Source of the DNA: Smittium mucronatum
Lineage: Eukaryota; Kickxellomycota; Harpellomycetes; Harpellales; Legeriomycetaceae
Direction of reading: 5' to 3'
Length of the DNA stretch: 13,998 nucleotides
Assembly: GCA_001953115.1 (NCBI GenBank)
Contig: LSSL01001864.1
Coordinates: forward strand, 10,426-24,423
Shown here: in pieces, positions 1 through 10,005 of the stretch
Layout: the number at the start of each line of letters is the position of its first letter
Numbering within the stretch: the first letter of the stretch is position 1
Notes under the pieces: generated by a model
Database searches by the model: none
The model's input: the letters and a program-made list of their open reading frames with translations, nothing else
Told to the model about the DNA's origin: nothing
Translations under genes and position numbers: made by a program

Positions 1-327
1 TGCTTGGATATATGATTTGATTTACTTTTTTTATTTAGATCAAATAGAGGTGTGTATATAGTTAGTTATAATTTAATTTACTTTGCATAATTAGGTTATG
101 ACGAAAAATGTTGGATTTTTAAATAATTTGGAATACTTTTAATTTTTGATTTATTTGAAATTTTATACTTTTGTTCGTATTATATAATATCGAATAGAAA
201 TAACGGTGTTTTTGGGCTAGCTTAAATATAATAATTCAGTATAATTTTGACGTTTTACTATTTTTCTGGATGTTTTTTAAAGAAAAGTTGGATATATGAT
301 TACTACATGGAATGATCGGGCTGAAAC

Positions 328-438
328 GGAATATGGAATTATTTTTTGGGATTTTATTTATAGTTAATCTGTATTTATAAGCACAGCTGTGTTGGAACTG
401 GATGGAATATGTATTTTTTTTTTGGGATTTATTTATAG
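328..438 (+). repeat. Diverged short duplication (two 35-bp copies)
   Basis: Two near-identical segments lie at 328-363 and 404-438. Both begin GGAATATG, run through a T tract, and end in a G triplet followed by a shared ATTTATAG; the starts are 76 bases apart. Conceptual translations share an E-Y then F-W-D pattern (in different reading frames relative to each other), so the duplication may have arisen in a coding sequence. A second shared word, TTGGATATATGATT, occurs at 4-17 and 288-301. I see this directly; the origin is inference. It could be a local tandem duplication or part of an unrecognised repeat family. Confidence 0.55.
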
Positions 439-545
439 CATTGGTGGATAGAAGGGTGCTTCAATATCTGTATGAGATAAAGTGGGATAATTTCGTGTTT
501 TTTGCCTGTAAAGATGATTATATAGGGTCTGTTTGGACCAATTGA
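381..545 (+). other. Unidentified open frame, possible coding remnant
   Basis: The frame is open from the codon after a TAA at 378 to TGA at 543-545, 54 codons, with an ATG at 402 that would give 47 residues. The translation is unusually rich in Trp, Asp, Val and Gly for this A+T-rich window, starts with a hydrophobic stretch (about residues 8-22 of the frame) and ends in a more polar part containing CKDDYIGS. No family is recognised. Upstream, in another frame (ending at a TAA near 365), a 28-codon scrap shares its E-Y...F-W-D pattern. It may be the debris of a duplicated exon or transposon gene, or may be chance: frames of this length are expected by chance at this base composition. Confidence 0.25.
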
Positions 546-1771
546 AGTAATAATATTTATATTTTTCTACTAATTACATTTATTTAAACTTCAAAAAAAT
601 TTAATTTTGGGAAAGGTCAAATAAAATAAAAGTATCATATTTTAATTGGATATATTTTTTTCAAATTAATATTCTATTTATACCTTTTTTTAAATTGTTA
701 AACTAAATCATATAAATTCAATATTATTATCATTTTATCATTTATTTTCGGAGATTCAGAAAACTTCTGGTTTAAATTTATTGTTAATCTGAATCTTAAT
801 TACTATTCAGAAATAGTCTTTTGTTCTAATATATAGAATATATTGATTTTTAAATTATTAATAAAACTTTTTTTTTGAATCAATACTGCTCTTTTAAACC
901 ACTTAACTTGATAATTAAAGCTGTATTTTGTAAATTGAGATATTTTTGTTTAAAATTTGAGATTCATTTATGAAAATTATAGATTTAAATAGATATTCAA
1001 ATCTTATAATATCTTTTAGGGCCCAAATTCGTCAATTTCTTTTATCCAAAAATATTAGATATTTTAATTATATTAAATTTTAATCTAAAAAAATAGCAAC
1101 TAAGCCTAATTTAAAGATAACATTGAATGAAATACCGACCACTTTTTTTTTACTCCTGAAATGTTTAAATAATACCAAAAAAAAATTTTCGTGATTTTTT
1201 CAAATATAAATTCAGCATTCTCAACTAAAGTTAGGAAATAAAAATAAAAGTGCAGAAAAATACCAAAAATGAAGAATAATTTTTTAAACCACATATTTTT
1301 ATTCAGGTCTGCAATTTATTACTTTTTGTATTTAAAAAAATAGCTGGTTTACAAAACTTTCTGTATCTGTTGTACAAAATTGTATTAAAAGAAAAATTTC
1401 TAATAAAGTTCATAATATCAAAAAGAAACCATCCTCTTTAAATATCAAAAAATAAAAATATTGCAATTGTAATTTTAATTTTATATCATAAACAGAAATT
1501 CAAAAAAAATCTAGTTAAATATTAATATTAAAATAAAATAAAAAATTATCGGATTTTTTTCATACAATAAAAATATTGTTTTTAAAGGAAAATTATAGAA
1601 ATAGGAAATGTAGTAAATTAAATTACTTAATCTGAGAAAATTAATTTAGATCAGCTAATAAATTAATACTTCCATATTAATATATAACTTCAATCAACCA
1701 TTTAAAATAAGTTTGTTTGATCTTCAACAGGATATGGATATTTAAAAGCGAATTATAAGTTCTTATTCATG
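546..1771. other. A+T-rich stretch, no gene recognised
   Basis: More than 1.2 kb of A+T-rich sequence with many A and T homopolymers. A 63-codon minus-strand frame (1106-1294) is dominated by Phe, Leu, Ile and Lys and has no recognisable motif, so it is treated as chance. A plus-strand frame at about 1333-1452 gives a basic scrap containing WFTKLSVSVVQNCIKRK, also unrecognised. The right part should hold the 3' end of the minus-strand hAT relic beginning at 1772, but I could not find a convincing terminal inverted repeat or target-site duplication by eye. Confidence 0.6.
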
Positions 1772-2540
1772 TTATATTTCGAAATACTTCATTTTAAGTT
1801 TTTGAAAGTTTCTTATACGGTACCAAACACATGACTGTAAATTGAAAATCCGACAGGTATAGTTAAAATCTGCTTATATAATTTGAAGTTTAGCTGGTAA
1901 TTTACTAATGTAAAAATGATGATTTTCCCCAACAAGTTTATCTGACAGTTCTTTTGAGAATTTTTCGATTTTCCAATTATTTTTTTCTTTTTCACTAATT
2001 AATTTTTTGACAATTATTTTCATTTGAATCCGAAATAGAACCTAATTTTTTTGTTCAAAACAATTTATCGTATAATTCTACAACTTATCTAATAGAAAAT
2101 ATCAATCTTTATTTTTTTTGGTTATAAAAAGATTTTCTATAGCTATAAGATATTATTTTTATTATTTATAACCCAAAAATATATTATACTTTGAAATTTG
2201 TCACTACCTATTCAATAATTTTATCAAATTTCTTAAATATGATAGATATAAAAAATGGAAAAAATAGACTGTATCAAAATAGGAAAAAAACTTGAAATTT
2301 TGAGAACAAACTGAGCCAAAATTTTTAAAAACTATAAACCTATAAAATTTTATTTTTTTAATAATAAAATCAATGATTTTTCTGTCGGTTTAAGGATAAT
2401 ACAAGCGAATAAAAAAACATTATTGTTCAATATCCCACTCTGAAACATGTACTAACTCCAAAGAAAAGCATGTAAAAGATAATTTATCAGATATAAAAAG
2501 TATTTTTTTAATCAATATTAAATAAACTTCAAGCTTGAGT
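1772..2540 (-). pseudogene. hAT-like transposase relic, C-terminal half
   Basis: hAT transposases excise and insert DNA transposons in the nucleus; their C terminus carries a dimerisation region usually reading like ILxIPxSSxxSERVFS. On the minus strand this window shows, in order: frame 2539-2420 with LELVHVSEWDIEQ, matching the family's conserved L-x-x-x-E-W-x-I block; a frameshift to 2447-2350 with ACIILKPTEKS, matching the LKPFxxAT block that follows it; an open frame 2023-1874 beginning at an ATG and containing NNWKIEKF and LPAKLQII; and a shift to the frame ending at 1813 with ILTIPVGFSIYSHVFGTV, which fits the dimerisation motif with SER changed to YSH. A last scrap, NFQKLKMKYFEI, ends at 1772. 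At least three frameshifts and several stops make it non-functional. The catalytic N-terminal half is not seen. The 5' side lies about 100 bases from, and divergent to, the MULE relic at 2635. Family call is inference from motif order; no alignment was run. Confidence 0.55.
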
Positions 2541-2634
2541 CAGAGGGATTATTTTGTATATTGAAAATATTTATTCGATTAGAAGCAAACATAATACAAC
2601 AATTATAAAGGAATAAATATAATAACTGAAATTT

Positions 2635-3587
2635 TTGAAAAAAATATTTAAAAAAAATAATTCTATGGATATCGAGAAAAAACCCTACGTTGCTGGGTAT
2701 TCTTCAAGACCTGGAGATATAAGAATTTGGATTAATTCGAAATTGATACTGCAAAGTTCCACAAATACAAAAAATATACAAGTATATTCTACATTCGAAT
2801 TAATCAAAAATGGATATCCTGTCCTTTTATTCGGAATAAAAGTCAATAACTAATTCTTTCCCCGATCACTATAGTTGCTTTAGGTAAGGATTTAACTGAA
2901 GATTATTCAGGGGTTAAAATTGGTAATAAATGAATCTAAAATTTTTAATTTAAGTTTTATTTAAAATTTTTGGTGGAATATTTCTCTTCAAAGATAAAAA
3001 AAGTCGTGAAAATCTTCATTAATATACTGAAAACAAACACTTGTTGGTTCTATCTTTCAAAAAACATTAAGAATCTTATCGGAAAGATTAATGGTTACAT
3101 AAAAAAGATAATATAAGAATTTATGAGCAGAATGCAAATTCAATAAATGAAGAGTTATTTCAAAAGTTAAAAGAATTTTTTTTTCATAAACCGAGAAATT
3201 TCCTGTTCATTTCTGATATAACGAAAAAATAAAAAAGAATAAAATCTATATAAACTTGAATCAATTTGATGGGGTATTCGTTTTTCAAGCTTCAAAAAAA
3301 ATTTATTAGTGCAATTTAATATATCTATAAAAGAGAAAATTTCCAGACATAGAACCAAAAAAATTATAGAGTTTCTCGAATTTTCAAAAAAAAATAGCAA
3401 AAAATTCTGAAAAATTCTAATACCTGGTATTTGGAAAAATTATTATAACAAGATTATTAGTTCAAATTGAGAGAATATTTATTATAGAATGGTTAAAGAT
3501 GATTCTGAAAGCTTAATGTTTTGCGCATCAGATAAAATAACGAGCCCGTTCTTAATGAAATATATATCTATTAAATATATATCTTAG
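2635..3587 (+). pseudogene. MULE-type DDE transposase relic, first copy
   Basis: Mutator-like (MULE) transposases cut and paste DNA elements using a DDE catalytic triad. The first open frame (2635-2853; internal ATG at 2665) contains STFELIKNGYPVLLFGI, the block that in MULEs follows the first catalytic Asp (typically HxDxTxKL...GxPVxxxG). Here the Asp codon reads TAT (Tyr) at 2785-2787. A frameshift leads to 2850-2933 with PITIVALGKDLTEDYSG, the normal continuation. Frame 2949-3116 contains TNTCWFYLSKNIKN, matching the CWxH motif downstream of the second Asp, with His changed to Tyr; the second Asp itself is not recognisable. Frame 3107-3232 continues with a charged helix-like scrap. Frame 3432-3587, with one internal TGA, has IISSN..ENIYYRMVKDD, a possible degraded third motif (usually TNNxLExxN). 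Catalytic residues are lost and there are at least four frame breaks, so it is dead. The start codon is unknown. It is similar in type to the relic at 8848 but diverged. Confidence 0.75.
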
Positions 3588-3603
3588 TAGTTAGATTTTT
3601 TGA

Positions 3604-3780
3604 CTCATTTATGTATTATTTCCAAAAAGGTTATTTATACACTCGAAAAAAAGCATATTGGATCTTAAAGATGTTTATTTTTCATATAGGGATATTTTAA
3701 AATCAATAAAGTATCTAAATATTTATTATTTTTTTAATGAAATAAGCAGAACTTACATTTTGAGTATAAATCTACTTTAA
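3604..3780 (+). other. 58-codon open frame, unidentified
   Basis: Open between TGA at 3601 and TAA at 3778-3780, without a convincing start codon. The translation is charged in its middle (SILDLKDVYFSYRD) and follows the last recognisable part of the MULE relic by about 15 bases, so it may be that element's decayed C-terminal region. No SWIM-type cysteines or other motif are visible. A chance frame is equally possible given how often 58-codon frames arise at this composition. Confidence 0.2.
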
Positions 3781-4051
3781 AAAAAAAACTAGCTTGCACA
3801 ACAGAGAAAATCAAGATTAAATAAAGTTTTAGTAAAAATTATTATTCATTTATCTTCGGTTTTTTTATTTTATTTATCATTTTCAATCAAATCAATTGCG
3901 ATTATTCGTTAAACTAATTTTTTTATGTGTTTATTTTGACTATTTATGCTTATTAAAATAAATAAATAATAATAACACTCATTATTCTTTTCATTTTCAT
4001 TATATTTAAATTAATATACCGTAAAAAGATAGACTGTACATATTATGGGAT

Positions 4052-4296
4052 TTGGTATTTAAAAATAAAATCACGCCTAAATATTTTATATTTCTGAATC
4101 ATTATAAGCGACCATTATTGATATATATATTAATTTTTATGATTGATTTTGATATAAACATAATTAACTTTAAATTGTGCCCTCAATGTTCGCAGAAGGC
4201 AATTTTTCTATTTATAAAAAAGAAAATAACCACTTAAAAACTGTATTTAAGATCAGATGGCCCAATAAATTAGCTGAAAATGTGACCCAAGTTTAG
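4052..4296 (+). other. Two overlapping coding-like scraps, unidentified
   Basis: One frame (4052-4237, TTG first codon) carries KLCPQCSQKAIF, a single Cys-x-x-Cys pair. A second frame, overlapping it by about 60 bases (4174-4296, ATG at 4186), reads as a balanced, charged peptide with FAEGNFSIYKK and KIRWPNKLAENVTQV. The second looks more protein-like than the surrounding translations and shows no low-complexity bias. No family is recognised. They could be consecutive pieces of one frameshifted gene, perhaps another transposon, or chance frames. Confidence 0.2.
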
Positions 4297-6073
4297 TCAA
4301 GGTTAACAGAGAATTTTTTTGTTATTAATAAACTTTAAAATGGATAAAACTCGATGAATAAATTCATATATATTTTTATTAAAATTAAATTGGTATATTT
4401 AATTACCTAAAAATTTTATTTTTTCAAATTTAAACGATTAATACCAATATGGAAGACAGTATTCAGGAGCGATTATTTTAAAAAAGAGAGGAATATCTCA
4501 TTTAATTTTTGATTTTTTTCTTTTTAGTTTGAATTAAATATTTTTATTCAATTTTATTGATTACAGAATTATGTAAAAAAATTCCATAAATCTAAATATA
4601 AACGTTACATTAGATGGTTTCAATAAGATAAAAAATTATAAAAAAAATTTGCAGATCTTCAATAAAATTGTAGGAATATTCTCTAGGAGAAATTAATTAT
4701 TGGCTGATTCTCAAATTAATTTTCAGATTTCCAAATATATTTGCAGATTTCGGGAATAGTCGGCATATTAATAATATATGACCCAAATGGTATCTATGCA
4801 AAATAATATTCCAAATTTAAATCATTTTTTTTATATAGTTATATAGTTATCTTATTTTTATTATTTTATGTAAATTAAATAAACAGAAATTTCTAATTAA
4901 TAATATCCATACTTTGAAATATTATTAGAAACAGATATAAATTAATTCAAAAACTCATAAATTAACTCGTTATATAATTCGTGAATTGTAATATTCTTCT
5001 ATATCTCGAGATTTTAAAATAACTAGAATTAAATTGAATAAGATAAAAAAGTATTTGTAAAAAACAGGGGAAAAAAGTAAATGATTCTTATCATTATAAG
5101 AACATCAAAAAATTGAGATGGGGTTGGATGAAAGGGCTTTAATAAAAATTCAGATGGTGTTAATTGAGCTGTTTAAATGCTTATTAGTTGGTATAAAATA
5201 ATGTAAATAAGTCTTTGAATTATCCAAAAGTTGCTAAAATAAAACAAAAGCAAGTTAATCAGCGAAAAATTTGAAGGCTAAATACTTAAAAAAAATTAAT
5301 CAAAATTACAAGTATTCATCGATGAGATTAAAATAAAAGTAGTAAAGAGTTTATTTGATCTATGGAGATGAAATATAGATATAAATTTGATAAATAAAAA
5401 AATCAGCATAACAGAAAATAATAATCAAGAAAAATATTTTTTCAAATGTTGTCTGAAAGAACTAGTTTTGATCGAGCTTAAATAGAAAAACATTTGCAAA
5501 AAATAAAGTATTTAAGCTTTAAAAAGGCTTTAAAAAGGCATTAAAAAAGCTAAAAAAAACAAATAAAAAAATTTAAATAAAAATTTAGATTTATAATGGG
5601 AATATATCTTGTAATTTTAGCTGTATTCACAGATAAATCTTAAAAATTTGAATGTAGAAATATATTATCGAGATTAAATATTTATAAAGCTTAAATAAAT
5701 TTAATAAATAAAATATATAGCTTGATAATAATATAATTGATTGTAATTTGAATATCAAAATTGTATATTCAGAAGAATATTTTTAGATGAAAATGATTTT
5801 TAGGTACAATAATTTTTATAAAATATCTTTTATTCTAAATAATTACAGCGAAGTCTAAAAAATGATATAAAACATATTATTCACAGAATTAAACCTATCC
5901 CAACAAAAATTATAAGGCTTTTTTTTAAAAAAATCAATAAAATGGTCTCGGACAGAAAATATCAGGATTAAATCAAAAAAATGTACTTTTTTTTTAAATT
6001 AAATTAACTGAAAAAAAATAAATTTTAATTTAATTTTACTCGACTATCAATGAGTTGAAAATATTTAATCTAA
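4297..6073. other. A+T-rich stretch, no gene recognised
   Basis: About 1.8 kb. Several short open frames look protein-like, for example one at about 5100-5198 containing EMGLDERALIKIQMVLIELF and one at about 5369-5479 ending KCCLKELVLIELK, but none shows a recognisable motif and their lengths are those expected by chance. A short tandem repeat sits at 5516-5549. The right end should hold the 5' part of the hAT-like relic beginning at 6074, but the sequence there is too decayed to read. Confidence 0.5.
5516..5549 (+). repeat. 11-bp tandem repeat, about three units
   Basis: The unit GCTTTAAAAAG occurs exactly at 5516-5526 and 5527-5537, followed by a degenerate third unit GCATTAAAAAAG at 5538-5549. 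A simple minisatellite-like tract in A+T-rich DNA; no function is implied. Confidence 0.8.
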
Positions 6074-6491
6074 CTGAAAAAATTAGATATTACGAACGTA
6101 ATAGGGGTTTCCTGTCATATATTAGAGCTTATCATATCAATAATAGAAGACTCAGAGGATTTTTATATTAATTTTTTTGGCAAAAGTGATTATGGAGAGC
6201 AACAAGAGAAAACATTGAGAGTTTCATTATTTTATTATTTGACAAAATATTTCAACAAATAAATTTAATTTTTTTCAAAAGGATTCATTGATGATCGATG
6301 GTTCAATTCAGTATACGGATTTTTTAATGACTATTTTTCAAATATTGATCCGATGATCGAACTGTTAATAGAATTATTTTTTGTTTTTTTGAAAAAAAAT
6401 AATTAAATATTCTGAATTTTGTTCTCATTCTTTTTCTTTTGAAAAAGAAGAAATAATAATAGCTTTATCTTTATCTTCCAAAAATTATTAA
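6074..6491 (+). pseudogene. Probable hAT-like transposase relic, central part
   Basis: Three consecutive open scraps in different frames make up this relic. The first (6074-6262, 62 codons) contains VSCHILELIISII, resembling the hAT block C-x-(A)H-x-L-x-L-x-V that precedes the insertion domain. The second (6269-6406, 45 codons) contains FIDDRWFNSVYGFFNDYF, resembling the later hAT block D-x-x-T-R-W-N-S-T-Y with one extra residue after the Trp. The third (6393-6491) is an acidic and hydrophobic scrap ending in LSLSSKNY. The order and a spacing of about 60 codons between the first two blocks are plausible for hAT, if slightly short. There is no start codon at the beginning of the first frame, and two frame changes break it. 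The N-terminal zinc finger, the catalytic Asp region and the C-terminal dimerisation region are not seen. The match is motif-level only; a chance resemblance cannot be excluded. Confidence 0.45.
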
Positions 6492-8847
6492 AATAAATTT
6501 GATTTATATCAAATTTTATAATATATAAGAAATAATTTAAGACTAAAAAGTTCAGCAACAAAAGTTGGTCAAATCAAAATTCAATGCACTTTTAGTTAAG
6601 TTCATACCACAGTTATTATTATTGTGATTATAAATAGAGTATTTATAAACATTTTTTCTTTATATAAAAAAAAATAGAACTTTAGTCAACACTCGATTTT
6701 ATCCTACACCAAGCACATTTAAAATTTTCGTCTGGATATATAGATATTACAAAATAAAATTAATTACAACAAATAATCGGTAATTCTCCATTGTGGTACA
6801 AAATTTTATTTTGATACATAATTTTTAATTGTAAATAATTCTAATATTTTCTGCCACTAAATTATTTTAGTTGGTATATAGTATAAAATGATATTTGATA
6901 AAAATAACGACTTTGATATTTGGATATTATGTTTAAATATCATAAGTAGATGCATTATTTTAGATATTAAATGTATATGTTATTATTTTATTCAGGATAT
7001 TGTAGTTGTGTTTCTTTAAATAACCTCAGAGTATTTATATACATGCAATTATTTAAATATTCGATTAATATTTTATGGTAGAGGCTATAAAAAAAACTAA
7101 AATATGCTTTTTCAGAATATATACGATTTCTAATACAAAATAATAAAAATTATATCGTCTAAAGTAATTATTGAGACTCTTGTGTTAAATTTGAATATTA
7201 ATATGGGGTAATTTATAGATATAATAGTTAATAATACTGAAATATAAAAGTAACTACTAGCAGAATAATAATGAGGGGAATTAATCATAACCTTTAAATT
7301 TTCCACAGAATTAAAATATTTTTTTCATCTTTAAAGATAACAGACCTTGGTTTGAATTGAAAATTCAAATTAAATTTTTCTTAAAAAAAAAACATTTTAA
7401 ACTGAAAATATTTGAAGATTATTTTTCGATCGTAAATTTATGCTACTTGAATTCAAACCGGTTTAGTTAAATTACTAACGAAAATAAAATTATATATCAT
7501 AATAAATATAATAATATCATTATCTAAGTTTTTGTATGCAAATTTCTCAGATTTGTAATATAGGTATATGTATTACAAAAAATAACTTTCAAAAAAATAA
7601 CAATTAATTTTTTTAAAATAATAATAGTAAAAAAATCTTCTTGTATTCATCTAAAAAAGAACTGTAAATTTACTCATAAACTATAATAAAATTCTTGGAT
7701 ATGTCTAAACAGGCATGTAAACAAATCTAAATACTTTAAACTACTTATTAAACTTATATACTAACAGAAAAGTTTTTTTATTAATAAAATCAATTAAATG
7801 TAGATTTAATCGTCATCAAATTTAAAATTTTTTTATGAAAGATTAAATTTCTTAATAACGATGGTTAAATTTATAAAAAAAACGCTTACTGTATTTTCAT
7901 ATACATATATATATATTAAAAAGCTAAAAGTGGACTCAAATTATTCGAAATGAATATAATAAGAAATTTTAACATTTACGCTTATATTTTCCATTTTATC
8001 TGTTAATATAAATAAAAAATGTATTTTTTCCCAATATAAATTAAAATTTTCTATTTTAACTGTAACTAGAGCTTTAATTGATAACATATCTTTTTTTTTC
8101 TTATCTTTTTCTCATTTTTTAAAAATTTTATTAAGAAATAATTTAGATTTTGCATAATTTTTTATTTTAAATTATGAATTTAAACCAATTTTTTTTAAAT
8201 TACTAGTTCATAGGTATTTTTACACAAAATTAAACAAAAAATACACAAATTTTAAAAAAACTACGAAAAATTTGTTCAAATATAAAAAAATATTTTAATA
8301 ATAGAAATTATTCAATATTAATAAGTTATTCACAATACTTTATTGCATGTTTTCCTTCTTGTGTATATTTAAAATAAATATTTAATAATATTTTTTATTA
8401 AAAAGTAACCGAAAAAAAAAATTTAAGCTTAATATATTCATTAAAATTTAAAAGATGAGAATCTAGTGGAAATTTTTTAATAATTTCCAACTTTCTATGG
8501 AATTTATTTTATCAAATGGATGATAAAAACCAGCAGGACTCTATAATTTATCTTTCGAATTAAGATTTCTGCAATAAATATTATTGATCCTTAAAAATGA
8601 GATTTGATGCTTTAAAATGTATTACATCCAATTACTCAAACTTATTTGATTATTTCTAATTGTGGATAAATATAAAAATGTATTCAAATTCTAAAAAAAC
8701 TGTTTTTATTTTATACGGAAATGTGTTGAAAATACAAATGGGCATTTAAAAAGAACTTAAAAAGTTGGGAATCGAAATTTCACTGAAGCGAATTTATGAA
8801 AAAATATTCAACAATAAAGAAGTAACTAGGAATTCATTAACATCAGA
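6492..8847. other. A+T-rich stretch, no gene recognised
   Basis: Some 2.3 kb without a recognisable gene. A frame after the hAT-like relic (about 6546-6627) gives a scrap containing KLVKSKFNALLVKF that could be its continuation. An imperfect repeat (TTTTCCATTTTATCTGTTA near 7987 and TTTTCTATTTTAACTGTAA near 8047) recurs about 60 bases apart. A short (AT)6 tract lies at 7905-7916 and a pyrimidine-only tract at about 8090-8114. I see nothing else in it. Confidence 0.6.
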
Positions 8848-10005
8848 ATGACTATTGATGATTTAAACTACCCATTTAAAAGTAAAATTTATGAAGGTAA
8901 AAAACCATACATCCGTTATTATAAAATAATAAAAGGTACATTAAATCACAATTTTTTTTTATTCTTTGAAATAATAATGATTGAAATTAAGATCCTCATT
9001 ACATAGAAAAATCTGTTAGAAATCACTTGGAAATTCGAAAACCTTCCTCTGGATCCCACATAAATATTTATAAATATTTTATATAAAATTTTGGTAGTTG
9101 GCAATACATGTATTATAATTTTTTTCATTCAACAGCATTATTGATAGTGCAGGAAGAAGATAAAAAAATTTATTTTGGTTTTTGGAGAAATTAGAATTTT
9201 TTTATTGAATATGGGTATGGAATTTGAGCCTAATTGCCTAATATCGGATGCTGCCCTCCAAAAAAAACCAAAGCCGTTTTTGGATTTGACATTGAGATTA
9301 AAATGATTTTTTTTAGGCTCATTTATACAGAATAATTTAAAAGCTTCTGAGATCTGTACCTAAATATTTCAAAAAATATTTATATAGGGATGCAGTTTTT
9401 TTTTAAAATTTCAAACTCCAGATTGATTTTCAATCTTTTAGTTGAAATTCTAAAATAAAAATTATGATTACTGCGATATTGATGATAACTTTTTCAGAAT
9501 TATGTGGTTTTTTTTTTTGAAAAAATTCAAAATGGTATGAAGGGTCGTATTTATTAGATCCCAACTCAAAAAATTCCTTAGAAAAATTTAATATGACCAT
9601 AAAATTTCGTATTTTAATCGGAAAAAAAAATTAACCGAATTAATCAAAGTATACATCGAAATATTAACCGATGCGTAAAAAAACTGAATATAAAAATTTC
9701 AAAACCACCATAAGACAAAAAAATTTAATTGGTATCAATTCAGAAATAGCCAGGAACAAAGCTGTGAATTAACATTTACTTTTTTATTCATATGTTTTGA
9801 TGAGGATATGTCTATTTATTTCATTGGAAGTTGTATCTAAAAAGATTTCAACGAATCTTACCAATCATGGCGAGAGATAAAAAAATATAGAAAAGGGGTT
9901 TAACTTATTCCTACCAAGAAGAATTTGAGCCAGTGGAAGGACTTATTCCTCAATTTTTTAGATTATATGAAGATCAATTTATATAAATTATTTATCAAAA
10001 TGTAA
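8848..10005 (+). pseudogene. MULE-type DDE transposase relic, near full length
   Basis: This is the clearest gene relic of the window. Pieces appear in the order expected for a MULE transposase. 8848-9006 opens with ATG and MTIDDLNYPFKSK, then KNLLEITWKF beyond a stop. 8991-9194 gives SGSHINIYKYFI, where the first catalytic Asp of H-I-D-x-T-Y-K is Asn or missing, then TALLIVQEEDKKIYFGFW. 9148-9306 gives FEPNCLISDAAL with the second Asp at 9247-9249. 9261-9335 gives KAVFGFDIEIKMI, but the Cys and His that normally follow are gone. 9351-9458 gives SNSRLIFNLLVEILK. 9521-9634 gives KWYEG and NSKNSLEKFNMTIK, the third motif, with Glu at 9581-9583. From 9592 to 10005 one frame persists, interrupted only by stops (9676, 9682, 9688, 9838, 9901), with LTELIKVYIEIL, YQSWREIKKYRKG and LSQWKDLFLNFLDYM; the last sits where a SWIM zinc finger (CxC...CxH) is usual, but its cysteines are absent. 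Asp-to-Asp and Asp-to-Glu spacing is about 61 and 111 codons. It is inactive; terminal inverted repeats were not found. Confidence 0.85.

Noticed and set aside
1106..1294. Minus-strand 63-codon open frame
   Set aside because: Dominated by Phe, Leu, Ile and Lys with no motif or convincing start context; several frames of this length are expected by chance at about 80% A+T.
3167..3400. Minus-strand 77-codon open frame, the longest in the window
   Set aside because: It lies antisense to the first MULE relic and is rich in Phe, Ile, Leu and Lys; treated as a shadow of that relic.
3798..3810. ACAGAGA words resembling the U6 snRNA core (also near 4305)
   Set aside because: The flanking sequence shows neither the U6 5' stem-loop nor the conserved downstream sequence.
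6020..6171. Plus-strand frame with NLTEKIRYYERNRGFLSYIR
   Set aside because: Overlaps the frame carrying the hAT-like CHILEL block; both cannot be coding, and only the other one fits a family.
8946..9128. Minus-strand 60-codon open frame
   Set aside because: Antisense to the motif-bearing frames of the second MULE relic, with no motif of its own.
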